Shown piece by piece: positions 8,441 to 16,902 of a stretch of 22,500 nt of DNA. The notes under the pieces are model-generated. The model was not told where the DNA came from. It was given only the letters and a program-made list of their open reading frames with translations, and did not search any database. Source of the DNA: Symbiodinium natans (Eukaryota; Sar; Dinophyceae; Suessiales; Symbiodiniaceae); NCBI GenBank assembly GCA_905221605.1, contig CAJNDS010001101.1, forward strand, positions 340,001 to 362,500, written 5' to 3'. Both the position numbers and the translations under genes were made by a program. Within the stretch, counting starts at the first letter, position 1. Every line of letters starts with the position of its first letter.

Positions 8441-8926
8441 TCAGGAAAGACTATTTTTAAACAATGTATGGACTTCTCCTGTTGCTGCTAGGAGACAGAC
8501 ACGGCGGACCGATAACAGCACCACCGTGTCGTGTCTGCTACAATGTCTTTGATCAGATATGGCGAGAGAACAATAAAACAAAGAAGGGGGGAGACAGTGG
8601 ACCGATAACAGTACCACTGTGTTCAGGGACCGATAACAGTACCCCAGCACGCCGAGTTGAGATAACAATGATATCACTCTCAGCTCGGCGCTTGCGAAAA
8701 TGCGAGTGAGGACGTGTCCATGCCTGCACGACGCAAAAGAGAACCTAACGAGCGATTTTTTTAATATTAGGTTAATGCAATATTTATTGCAATCTAAAGG
8801 GCACGATGCTTGTGATCTACTATCAAAAATACTTTTAGATAGGCATATTTCTGCTAGGCCTCTATTCAAAACAAAGAGATTATAAAGCCTAATTTGTATC
8901 TCCCGGGACGCATGAAACCTGAACAT
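8441..8926 (-). CDS. Hypothetical 161-codon ORF, doubtful
   Basis: An ATG-initiated frame of 161 codons, not recognised. The N-terminal part is enriched in C, R, L and I without a clear domain. The C-terminal half contains the repeated segment TVVLLSV, which simply reflects the repeated ACCGATAACAG motif in the DNA. Its start codon lies beside a CCCGGGACGC box of the adjacent satellite, and an opposite-strand ATG frame (8700-8885, 61 codons) overlaps it. Its length alone is unusual for this window but could arise by chance. No signal peptide, known motif or partner gene is visible. Treated as unproven. Confidence 0.2.
   Translation of the reverse strand: MFRFHASREIQIRLYNLFVLNRGLAEICLSKSIFDSRSQASCPLDCNKYCINLILKKSLVRFSFASCRHGHVLTRIFASAELRVISLLSQLGVLGYCYRSLNTVVLLSVHCLPPSLFYCSLAISDQRHCSRHDTVVLLSVRRVCLLAATGEVHTLFKNSLS
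8506..8639 (+). repeat. Three copies of GGACCGATAACAG
   Basis: Exact 13-mers at 8506-8518, 8599-8611 and 8627-8639, each followed by (C/T)ACC. The first two are preceded by GAGACAG-type words, so the repeat unit is longer than 13 bp and partly decayed. Confidence 0.85.
8652..8690. repeat. Hairpin with 12-bp arms
   Basis: GCCGAGTTGAGA on the left pairs with TCTCAGCTCGGC on the right with one mismatch. The loop contains a TAACAATGATATCAC stretch. It lies directly downstream of the third GGACCGATAACAG copy. Confidence 0.65.
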
Positions 8927-10290
8927 TTACAAACTCTACAAATTTTACAAATCAAAAAAGTTTACCATTTAAGGTGAATTTTAAAAGATTTATAAGAATT
9001 TCTGAAGTTTTGGGTTTCAGGCGTCCCGGGAAACTTTTAGATTTATAACATTTATAAAATTTATGAAACTTGCAAAATTTATAAAAATTTCCTACACTTG
9101 AGCAGATCAGGCTTTAGAAGCTTTCTAAGTTTTATAAATTTAATAAATTTCACCTTAAAGGGTAAAATTTATGAAATTTAAAGAAGTTACGAAGTTTTGG
9201 TCTTCTTTTTGTACAGCTTCCTTCTACACTTGAGCAAATCAGGGCTTATTAATTTGTTACCAATTTTAAAAATTCACCTTAAAGGGTAAAATTGATAAAA
9301 TTTATAAAGTTTTGGGTTTCAGGCGCCCTAGGAAATCTTAAAATTTATAAAACTGAAATAATTAAATGGTGGAAGCGGGGGGTGTCCGAGCCCTCACAGG
9401 GGACATACTTCATCAGAGACACGCCCGGCCTCTTTAAATAATTCAAAAAATAAAAAAACATAAAATTTATAAAGCCTGATTTGCTTAAGTGTAGAAGGAA
9501 GCTTTATAGATTTTATAAATTTCACAATTTTTAAAGTTCCCCGGGACGCCTGAAACCCAAAACTTCATAAACTTTATAAGCTTCGTAAATTTTACCCTTT
9601 AAGGTGAAATTTAGAAAAACTAGAAAGTTCATAAAGCCTGCTTTGCTCAAGTGTAGAAGGAAGCTTTGTAAATTTTATAAACTTTATAAATTTTAAAGTT
9701 TCCCGGGACGCCTGAAACCCAAAACTTTATAAACTTTATAAATTTCGTAACTTTTACCCCTTAAGGTGTATTTTATAAAACTTATGAAATTTATTCAGTT
9801 TCCTTCTGCACTTAAGCAAATCAGGTTTTATAAATCTATAAATTTTATAAAACTTATAAAGCATGATTCGCTCATGTGTAGTAGGAAGCTTTGTAAACTT
9901 TATAAGTTTAAAAAAGTTTAAAGTTTCCCGGGACGCCTGAAACCCAAAACTTTATAAACTCTATAAATCCTATAAACTTTAACCTTTAAGGTGAAATTTA
10001 CAAAATTTTATAAGAATTTCTAAAGCCTGATTTGCTCAAGTGTAGAAGGAAGCTTTATGAATTTTAAAAATTTTTATGAATTTCAGAAATTTTCATAAAT
10101 TTTACAAATTTGATGAGTTTTTAAGTTTCCCGGGACGCCTGAAACCTGAAACTTTATAAATTTGATAAATTTCACCCTTTAAGGTGAAATTTTAAAAAAG
10201 TATATATAACTTATAAAGCCTGATTTGCTGAAGTGTAGAAGGAGATTGTAATAGATTTTTTATAAGTTTTATAAATGGCAAAGATTTTGT
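8881..10290. repeat. AT-rich three-box satellite, mixed orientation
   Basis: Three conserved boxes recur between TTTATAAATTT-type filler. Box A, CCCGGGACGCCTGAAACCC, is at about 8902, 9539, 9702, 9927 and 10129 (forward) and 9008-9030 and 9311-9334 (reverse). Box B, CCCTTTAAGGTGAAATTT, follows A. Box C, GCCTGATTTGCTCAAGTG then TAGAAGGAAGC, is at about 9471, 9633, 9858, 10022 and 10215 (forward) and 9091-9120, 9216-9245 and 9799-9825 (reverse). Forward A-to-A spacing is 163, 225 and 202 bp. The left part is mostly reverse and the right part forward, with a switch near 9365-9440. Confidence 0.88.
9365..9437. other. GC-rich island inside the AT-rich satellite
   Basis: A unique ~70-bp patch (GGTGGAAGCGGGGGGTGTCC onward) lies where box orientation changes. 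It may be a junction remnant or an insertion. No gene. Confidence 0.5.
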
Positions 10291-10467
10291 GTTTTTTATG
10301 TGTTATAAGCTTGATAAGTTTTATAAACTTTAACTTTGCCTTAGGAGTAAAAATTATAAGATCTAAAAAGTCCAACTCTGAAATCTATTAATTGTAGATA
10401 CCTATAAGTATATATAGATATACATACAGAAGAGGATTTCCCACACTATACATAGAGGTCCTACGTA
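10291..10467. other. AT-rich spacer with TATATAGATATAC tract
   Basis: The satellite decays into AT-rich sequence. About 10403-10432 is an imperfect TA/GATA microsatellite. Nothing coding. Confidence 0.5.
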
Positions 10468-10605
10468 CATAGGGTCTATAGGGTCTAAAGGGTCTATAGG
10501 GTCTGTAGGATCTAGAGGGTCTACTGTAGGGTCTATAGGGTCTGTAGGGTCTATAGGGTCTATAGGGTCTGTAGGGTCCATAGGGTCTGTAGGGTCCATA
10601 GGGTT
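10468..10605. repeat. 9-bp minisatellite, locus 2 (~15 units)
   Basis: About fifteen TATAGGGTC units, with CA, TA and TG leading variants, one 12-bp unit (10522-10533) and a final CATAGGGTT that merges into TTTAGGG/TTTGGGG repeats. Every length change is a multiple of three, so the minus-strand frame (10402-10599) stays open as Asp-Pro-(Ile/Thr/Met/Leu) repeats. Same unit as 6624-6680. Confidence 0.95.
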
Positions 10606-11160
10606 TAGGGTTTGGGGTTTAAGGAGCGCTTAGGGGTTCAGGGGCTTAGGGGGTTGCCAGACATCTACACGTGCTTCCTGTTGTTTATTCTTTTTTTTTT
10701 TGGGGGGGGGTAACTTTTGTTGTGTGGTTTGTAGAATGAAATACACAGGAAACTCAGTACCCCAACCCCCCTCCAAGAAAAGGGGAGCAAAAACAAAGGA
10801 GCTACAATTGGGGTGTCCAGGGGGTTCATGATTGAAGGTTTAGGGTTTAGGGATTAGGGTTAAAGGTTTAAGAAAAAACTGGTTCAGGTTACCCTAAACC
10901 CTAAACCCGAAACAATAAACCCTAAACACTTCCTTCTCCTGGGGACCAAGGTCTAGGGCTGAGGGTTCAGGGGATGAGGATGTTAGCCAAAAAGGGTCTA
11001 TGCACCTCTCTAGTATCGAACGGGTTCCTATGTAGGGCTTAGGGTTTAGGTTTAGGGCCCCAGTATATACGACATACGTACATTAAATGGAGACGGCGAA
11101 GGGAAAGCCGCATGAACTTCTTACTAGCTGTGGTTCTTGCTTGTCTTGTGGTCTTGGAAC
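10606..11160. repeat. Degenerate telomere-type repeats and spacer
   Basis: Contains TTTAGGG-type words at 10606-10640, a T-run followed by a G-run (about 10690-10709), a TTTAGGG patch (about 10836-10870) facing a CCCTAAA patch (about 10893-10928), and a short TTTAGG patch (about 11037-11060). No gene seen. Confidence 0.6.
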
Positions 11161-11162
11161 GA

Positions 11163-11307
11163 CTTGGAGGTTCATGGTACTTATTCATTCACCCATTATC
11201 ACTGTACTTCTCGCCCAACTTACAAGCCCCTTAAGTGCCCTAATATGGTTATAAGTACAGTTATAAGTACAGTTACAACTGGTTAATAAGTACCATGAAT
11301 CTCCAAG
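11163..11307. mobile_element. MITE-like element, family A, copy 2 (145 bp)
   Basis: The left end CTTGGAGGTTCATGGTAC and the inverted right end CTTGGAGATTCATGGTAC match copy 1. The right flank is TA (11308-11309) and the left flank is GA (11161-11162), so one side of the presumed TA duplication has mutated. The interior is in the same orientation as copy 1. Confidence 0.82.
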
Positions 11308-11309
11308 TA

Positions 11310-12018
11310 TGGACGACAGGGCTTTTGGGATCAAACGTCTCTTGAATATTTCAACCCTCGAAGTGGCAATTGCAGACATAGATTTGCCATTTTGTGTTTG
11401 TTTAGGGGTTTAGGGTTTAGAGTTTAGGCCAACAGACCGCGTATTATCTTCCTATTTGTTGGGTGTACGAGCGGTTGTACATGACAAGGAAGGGGCGAAC
11501 AGCACATGGATTAAAATCCGATTTTTTATCACCATGAAGTGAGCGATATGAAGCCAATCGGAGCAGAATGAATAGAGGTCTGTGCCAGTAAGACAAAAGT
11601 TGTACTGCGGGTTCTGGGGCAGTTGCATTCGAAGAGAATCTGTTGTGAGTTCTCTAAAGTAGTAGCCCTTCTTTGGGTACCCTAAATATTCGTGGCCGCC
11701 TGATAGAAGCGACCCTAAAAGGGAGCACCTAAACCCTATAAACCCTAAACCCTAAGCCCTAAAGCCTAAACCGAGAAGTGACCGCTTTGACTTGGAGATT
11801 TGGTATGATTCTCTTGCACGAAATACTCATTCTCTCAGGGTGGGGTGTCATCTAGGGTGCTCCACATGCCAGGTGCCTCCGCCCTAAACCGTAAAACCTA
11901 AAAGGGTTTCGGGTTTCGGGTTTAGGGTTTAGGGTTTTGGGTGTAGGGCTCAGGGCTTAGGGCTTAAACCCGCGCCCTGAACAGGACCCTCTCACGACTG
12001 AGCAGAGATGTCGGATCT
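11310..12018. other. Unique patch between telomere-type patches
   Basis: TTTAGGG-type words at about 11402-11428. About 11440-11700 is non-repetitive and unrecognised. CCCTAAA units at about 11727-11772, and mixed units at about 11884-11970, where AAACC words turn into GGGTTTCGGGTTTAGGG. No gene. Confidence 0.55.
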
Positions 12019-12025
12019 ACTATGT

Positions 12026-12129
12026 GGGGGTTTCCGAAAGTAGGGGTACCTTATTGGGGTCCTTAGTATAAGGGGATCCGACTATTTTCGGGGTTTATAT
12101 TAGGGGTCCCTGACTTTCGTAAACCCCCC
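12026..12129. mobile_element. Inverted-repeat element with 7-bp direct flanks, family D (104 bp)
   Basis: The left end GGGGGTTTCCGAAAGT and the inverted right end GGGGGGTTTACGAAAGT match, continuing imperfectly for about 40 bp. ACTATGT occurs directly on both sides (12019-12025 and 12130-12136), consistent with a target-site duplication of 7 bp or a decayed 8 bp. Only one copy is seen here and it carries no coding sequence. Superfamily not assigned. Confidence 0.68.
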
Positions 12130-12136
12130 ACTATGT

Positions 12137-12840
12137 CTGAAACCCTACACCCTGCGCCTTACCTCGACCTCTAATTCTAATGGTAGCTCCGCTTGACCTA
12201 GTTTACTTAAGAAGAAACAAAATAGACAGTAGAGGTCTATTGGTAAGCACTGAACCGTAAATGCTAAACCCTAAACCTAAACCATACACCCCAAACCATA
12301 AACCTTGCCCTAGGGTTGCAAGGGTTGCAAGCCGATAGCTTCCTTCGCCGCGAACTTTCGTAGCACGTCGGCCTCGGAAGAGGTGGTCTTCATAGCAGGG
12401 TTAGGTTCTAAGTGGTTTAGGGTTTGGAGTGTAGGGACTTCCTGAAAGGGTTTAACCTTACGCACCCTAAACCCCAAACCCTAAACCCTGAACCATCACC
12501 CTAAACCCTAAACCCCAAACCCTAAACCCTGAACCATCAATCACCTCCGCCAACTCCTCAACCCTACACCCTAGTTTAGGGTTTAGGGTTGCCCCAAACC
12601 CCCAAGCTCCCTAAGCCAAGGAATTCCCGTAAGCCACAAAAGTCTAAACTCCCCCTAAGCCCCTAAATATCCCTCCTTACCCTGAACTTCCCTATGCCCT
12701 GAGACGAACAGTCTCGCCTTCCCATGCTTCCTTTTTTGAGCTTTTTTCTCTGTAAAAGCACTCGGCATGCAGTCGCAACTCCAGGGGGTTGAACCTCGAC
12801 TCTAAACTCTACAGGGTTGAGGGCTCATGTAGGGCTTAGC
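12137..12840. repeat. Degenerate CCCTAAA region with a 34-bp duplication
   Basis: CCCTAAA-type units at about 12253-12310 and 12465-12545. A 34-bp segment (12465-12498) is repeated exactly at 12506-12539 with 7 bp between, giving a 41-bp period over a 7-bp base repeat. About 12563-12600 has CCCTA words meeting TTTAGGG words. The rest is unassigned. Confidence 0.65.
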
Positions 12841-12925
12841 TTTAGGGTTTAGGGTTTAGGGTTTAGGGTTTAGGGTTTAGGGTTTAGGGTTTTGGGTTTT
12901 GGGTTCAGGGTGTAGGGTTCAGGGT
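12841..12925 (+). repeat. TTTAGGG array, decaying to the right
   Basis: Seven perfect TTTAGGG units (12841-12889) followed by TTTTGGG, TTCAGGG and TGTAGGG variants. Confidence 0.93.
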
Positions 12926-12984
12926 CCGCCGACCCTGGCGGCTTGTTGGATGGTTTTGGGAGGGGAACCCCAAAAACGTAAAAC

Positions 12985-13130
12985 GCCCCCTCCACCCACC
13001 CACCCCCCCCCCCCCCCCCCCCCGTCCCCCCCCCCCCCCCCCCCCCCCCCACCCCCCCCCCCCCCCCCCCCCCCACCCCCCCACCCCCCCACCCCCCCCA
13101 CCCCCCCCCCACCCCCCCCCTGCCCCTCAC
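12985..13130 (+). repeat. Long poly-C / CA-rich tract
   Basis: About 145 bp almost entirely C, with single A interruptions and rare T or G. The opposite strand is a G-tract of the same length that could form G-quadruplexes. Long runs of P or G in the overlapping frames come only from this composition. Exact length is prone to sequencing error. Confidence 0.9.
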
Positions 13131-13691
13131 TCAACTTGTGCATGTCTCACGTTCACTTATCCCACCCCGCCCCTCCCCCCCTACCCTCCCCCCCAACCCA
13201 AAGCCCTAAGCTACCCCAAAGAGAAGAGCATTAGACCCACAAAGGCTCAAAACCTGGAGTGAGGGTTCTTGAAAGATGAGGGTTCTGGGTACAGGGAGTG
13301 GGGTTTAGGGTTAGGGGTTTGAGGGTTGAGAGGTTTCGGGCCTCTTGGGTCGGCGGCCTGAGCCGGAGGCTCCTAAATTTGGTGGGTTTGCAAGGTTCAG
13401 GGTTTCCAGGGTTCGGGGTTTCAGTTCAGTAGCTTAAGGCTTTAGGGTTCTGGGGGTTAGTGCCCATGGTGTTTGACGCTGTTCATGAACCCTAAATCCT
13501 AGAAACCCTAAGCCCTAAGCCCTAAACCCTAAACCCTGAGAGGGAAATTCGGGTCTTGGTGTCTTGGGTAGGGGGATGCATCCGCATGGCGATCTCAACC
13601 CTCATGTTATAGGGGCCTGAATAATTCGAACAGGGTTTAGGGTTTCGGGATAAGGGGACCACAAGTCGTGGTTACTCCGACCCATAGAGTA
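13131..13691. repeat. Degenerate telomere-type DNA
   Basis: Scattered GGGTTTAGGG, GGGTTCGGGG and CCCTAAG units (notably about 13301-13330 and 13485-13540), with C-rich remnants up to about 13195. No gene. Confidence 0.55.
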
Positions 13692-13780
13692 GGGTAGTTA
13701 CTTGGCCTTTCATCTGATCTTTAGGGGTATATGAGGGTTCCCGAATTAAGGGCCCAGATGAAGGGACCATGTAACTACCC
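13692..13780. repeat. Inverted-repeat element (89 bp)
   Basis: The left arm begins GGGTAGTTACTTGG and the inverted right arm begins GGGTAGTTACATGG. Both go on to TTCATCTG, about 30 bp per arm with several mismatches. No second copy and no clear target duplication seen. Confidence 0.6.
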
Positions 13781-13888
13781 TTAGCAACCCCAACCCCTCG
13801 CTTACGTGCTCCTATGCTGTGTTCGCTGAGCTTTTGGGCTCTTTGCGAAGACTTCGACTTCTAGCTGCCATGAGCTTAATAAAGCCGC

Positions 13889-13948
13889 AGACCAGAGAGG
13901 GTTTCGGGTTTTAGGGTTTAGGGTTTAGGGTTTAGGGTTTGGGGTTTA
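13889..13948 (+). repeat. TTTAGGG array
   Basis: About eight units, one with C (TTTCGGG) and one TTTGGGG. It runs directly into a family B end at 13949. Confidence 0.88.
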
Positions 13949-13981
13949 GGGTATCTTCCTTTATTAAGGGGGTACTGGGCT
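13949..13981. mobile_element. Family B element, one end only
   Basis: GGGTATCTTCCTTTATTAAG and GGGGTACTGGGCT match the right end of the element at 3830-3968. The left end is missing and is replaced by a TTTAGGG array without a gap. Confidence 0.65.
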
Positions 13982-14725
13982 TGCCCTCATCACCCGAAAT
14001 GACTTCGGCGGGGTTTTGGGTTTGGGGTTTAGGGGTGAGAGTTTAGGGCTTAGGGTTTGGGGTTCAGAGTTTGGGGTTTAGGGTTTGGGAGGTTGAGGTC
14101 TGGGTTTTTGGGGTGTTTAGGGCTTAAGGTCTGGGACTTGGCGTTTGGGTGCTTCACAGGGTTGGGGGGCATTTGGGCTTCATAAGGGTTTGTGGGGCCC
14201 ACAATCCGGCTGCAATGGGGAGAAGAGCTGGACTGCATGCAGGAGTTGCTTCACCACGATCTGCAGATACAATACAGGTCCATTAGCTCCCCAGGCTCCA
14301 ACAACCCAAATCAAGGGACTAAAGGAGGGGCCCTTATCAGGGACGATAGGGGTTAATTCCGGGGTCGTTGAGGGGGCTACTTAGGTATGATAGGGCCAAA
14401 ATCAAGGCGTACTGCGTACTGGCCCTTAGAAGGGACCTTAGAGTAGGTATACATAGGGACTATATAAGGTATATAGAGAAGCACAACTCAAAGGAGGTAC
14501 CCTAAACCCTAAACGTGGGATGTTTCGCCTTTGTAGGAACAATCCTTCATAGGATTAGAGGAGGGGGTACGACAATCCCTGTTGAGGACTGTTAGCATAA
14601 GGAGGAACATCCCTACCCTAAACCCTAAACCCTAAACCCTCAGCCCCCCAAAAGCAGGCATCTTGGAGTCCCAAAGGCGCATTAAAATCGCAGGACCTTG
14701 CTGCCCTCGAAAGAATGGAAAGTCC
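13982..14725. other. TTTGGGG/TTTAGGG-like DNA, then unassigned sequence
   Basis: About 14010-14160 is decayed TTTAGGG/TTTGGGG. About 14160-14500 is largely non-repetitive, with one weak inverted pair (AGGGCCA near 14391, TGGCCCT near 14420). CCCTAAA words recur at 14500-14515 and 14614-14641. Reading frames here lack ATG starts or consist of repeat translation. Confidence 0.5.
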
Positions 14726-14837
14726 TTTAGGGTTTAGGGTTTAGGGTTTAGGGTTTAGGGTTTAGGGTTTAGGGTTTAGGGTTTAGGGTTTAGGGTTTAG
14801 GGTTTAGGGTTTAGGGTTTAGGGTTTAGGGTTTAGGG
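14726..14837 (+). repeat. TTTAGGG array (16 perfect units)
   Basis: Sixteen uninterrupted perfect units, the longest uniform run in the window. The clean sequence implies recent formation or active homogenisation. Confidence 0.97.
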
Positions 14838-15267
14838 TCGACTCTAGAAGAACAGCTCAGCCGCAGCCTGAATACGACGACACTACGCCTGTCATCTGCT
14901 AGCCTGCTCCAATTGGGGGGGGGTGGGGGGGGAGAGCAGAACTTTCCAGTTCGAGAGCCTCCGCATGCTGTACAAGTTGGCACCCTATCTCCTCAAAATG
15001 GCCGGAGTCGGAGTGAGAAACGGGTGCAAAGGGGCTGAGACCCAAGTCTTTCTTCCCTGCCCAGCCACTGAGGAAACTCAGCAGCACTCTTATCTGCAGC
15101 CAGGTTTGGCAAGCTCTTTCGGAAAGCCGTCGGTCATCAAGAGCCTGCTGTGCGGACTAAACCCTTCAACCCCTCAACCCCTAAGCCCTAAACCTTTCCG
15201 CGACGAGGAGGCATGTTTCAACTGTTGGGTCATGCCTTCCAGTTCCTAAACCTGCTAGACTACTAAA
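14838..15267. other. Unique patch with an unrecognised open frame
   Basis: Non-repetitive and more GC-balanced than its surroundings, with a G-run near 14914-14932. The + frame ending at 15249 has its first ATG at 14968 and reads MLYKLAPYLLKMAGVGV onward before entering a CCCTAA-derived NPSTPQPLSPKP stretch. No family recognised. It could be a gene fragment but there is no supporting evidence such as a longer frame or splice signals. Confidence 0.3.
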
Positions 15268-15365
15268 CCATTAAACCCTAACAAACACTAAACCCAAAAT
15301 CCTAAACCCTGCACACTAAACCGTAAACCCTACACCCTAAACCCTAAACCCTGCACCCCAAACCA
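15268..15365 (-). repeat. Degenerate CCCTAAA array
   Basis: About 11 units with CACTAAA, CCGTAAA, CCCTACA and CCCTGCA variants. Confidence 0.8.
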
Positions 15366-15734
15366 AACCCAGCTGCAACATAGCTGTACCGGGCTACAGG
15401 TCCGGCCACATTCAAGGCCAAACGAAAAAACACAAATCACTCTTGGGCTGTAGATTCTCACAGCCATTTGCCCTCAGGCTCCAAATAGCCCAAAGTAGGT
15501 ACTACCCTAATCCCTAAACCCTCACAGTTATGATACTGGGAGCCTCCTGGCTGGGCGTCTTGCATGCACTTGATTGAACTTGCAAATGAATTGCTACATG
15601 CCGGTCTCTGCTTTCATGGCTTTCTCAGGCGCGAGTGGTTTCGGGAGCTGATTTCAGACCTCTGGGTTTACCCGCCTACAGACCCTAAACCCTAAATCCT
15701 GAACCCTCAACCCTAAATTCATGATGAAACAAAG
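15366..15734. other. Mostly unassigned unique sequence
   Basis: No gene or structure recognised. CCCTAAA words at about 15507-15525 and 15680-15717. Confidence 0.45.
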
Positions 15735-15762
15735 GAGCCCTATGTTAAGGGGTACTGGGCTC
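15735..15762. mobile_element. Family B deletion derivative (28 bp)
   Basis: GAGCCC and TTAAGGGGTACTGGGCTC are separated by only TATG. This resembles the two ends of a family B element with the interior lost. Confidence 0.5.
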
Positions 15763-15855
15763 TCTTTGGGTAGGGTTTTGAGGTTTAGCGGGTGTTGTGG
15801 ATGCCTCTCACGTGATGTTTAAGGAGAAAGAGGTTGGCCAGTATGCCGAGGGACC

Positions 15856-15928
15856 CCTAAACCCTACACCCTAAACCCTAAACCGAAACCCGAAACCCTA
15901 AACCTTCCCTAAACCCTAAACCCGAACC
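15856..15928 (-). repeat. CCCTAAA array with CCCGAAA variants
   Basis: About nine units, with CCCTACA, CCGAAAC and CCCGAAA variants, ending in a C-run. Confidence 0.85.
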
Positions 15929-15994
15929 CCCCCCCTAGAGCCACTATGAGGCCGCCGCTCGACAGCATCTGGGGCTTCCCAGAAAGGCCGAAAC

Positions 15995-16055
15995 CACTTA
16001 AAGTAAAGGAACATACCTTAGGATTGAAGGTAAATTTCTTCCTAAAGTGGTATCT
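15995..16055. repeat. Imperfect hairpin
   Basis: ACCACTTAAAGTAAAGGAAC pairs imperfectly with the downstream arm ending CCTAAAGTGGT. The inner ends ACCTT and AAGGT meet near 16027. Single copy. Confidence 0.45.
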
Positions 16056-16734
16056 TCGGGCCCTTTGGGCTAGTCTTTAGGGTCCACCGGAGACTTCATT
16101 CACGCTTGGCGGATTTGGGGGTTTAGAGCTCGATAAGGTCTCGGGTTCCGAGAGAAAAGCTCGAATTGACCAAGCGGTTGAAGGGCCTTACCTCCTGACA
16201 GTGAGGAAGCTTGACCCCGAAAAATAGACAGCAACCCTACATCCTAAACCCTAAATCCTGAACCCTAATTAAGCCCCCTAATTCCCCCCCAAAACCCGAA
16301 ACATCCCCACCCTAAACCCTAAACCCTAAACCCTAAACCCTAAACCCTAAACTGCGAAAATCGAGTCAAAAGGCCGAGTCCTGGAGCTTCGCGGGTTTCG
16401 GGGTGGCGCGATCCCTAAGGGTCCATGTAACTGGGGGCTTACGATAGTAAGGGGTTTAGGGTTTAGGGTTTTGGGCTGGGGTTTAGGGATAATTCTCCCA
16501 AATAGTAGGATTCTGTTAACAAAAGGAACCTCACTAAGGTGCCCGTAATTTCGCAAAACCCTCACACAGGAATTACTGCTAAGGGTTGGAGCCATGGGCC
16601 CTTAGTATGGTTCCTTTACCCTTGTTTACAGGGATCCGAAGTACGGGCCCTTCTGAAAAGTGTATTATACGGTTTGAAAAAAAGGACCCAGATGCAGGGC
16701 CCATACTTGGAACCTGAGATACTTGAAAACCTGA
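16056..16734. other. Unassigned, with telomere-type patches
   Basis: CCCTAAA array at about 16310-16350 (five to six clean units) and a weaker one at 16228-16268; TTTAGGG words at 16451-16492. About 16500-16734 is non-repetitive apart from a tandem CTGAGATACTTG (about 16713 and 16731). Confidence 0.5.
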
Positions 16735-16902
16735 GATACTTGGACTTAAAGTGCTTCCTATATGCAGTAAACTCCAGAAAGTGGGAGCATGGGTTAAGGA
16801 CGACTAGAGCTGAGATTCCCTTTAGCGTACCCTTTGGGGTATGGGGATAAGTAGGTTCCAACTTTCTGGAGTTTACTGTAGGCACTTTACGGCCCAAGTA
16901 TC
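16735..16902. repeat. Inverted repeat with ~50-bp arms (168 bp)
   Basis: The left arm starts GATACTTGG and includes an 18-bp exact inverted match CAGTAAACTCCAGAAAGT. The right arm (about 16848-16902) is its imperfect reverse complement and ends CCAAGTATC, directly abutting a CCCTAAA array. The centre (about 16795-16845) is unrelated. Possible foldback element; only one copy here. Confidence 0.75.

Noticed and set aside
10402-10599. Asp-Pro-Ile/Thr repeat protein
   Set aside because: The 9-bp minisatellite keeps the frame open by arithmetic; no promoter, domain or transcript evidence supports a gene.
12870-13234. Gly-rich and Pro-rich frames
   Set aside because: They are translations of the poly-C tract.
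14145-14384. 79-codon plus-strand frame
   Set aside because: It begins at TTG rather than ATG, starts in decayed TTTAGGG DNA and shows no known domain.
14834-14847. GTCGACTCTAGA resembling a cloning polylinker after the TTTAGGG array
   Set aside because: The match to a SalI-XbaI polylinker is about 13 bp and stops there; following bases do not continue any vector I recognise, so it is probably chance. Screening against a vector database would settle it.
16539-16897. Two opposed frames of about 100 codons
   Set aside because: The plus frame starts at GTG, and both overlap the inverted repeat at 16735-16902, which produces matching open frames on both strands.
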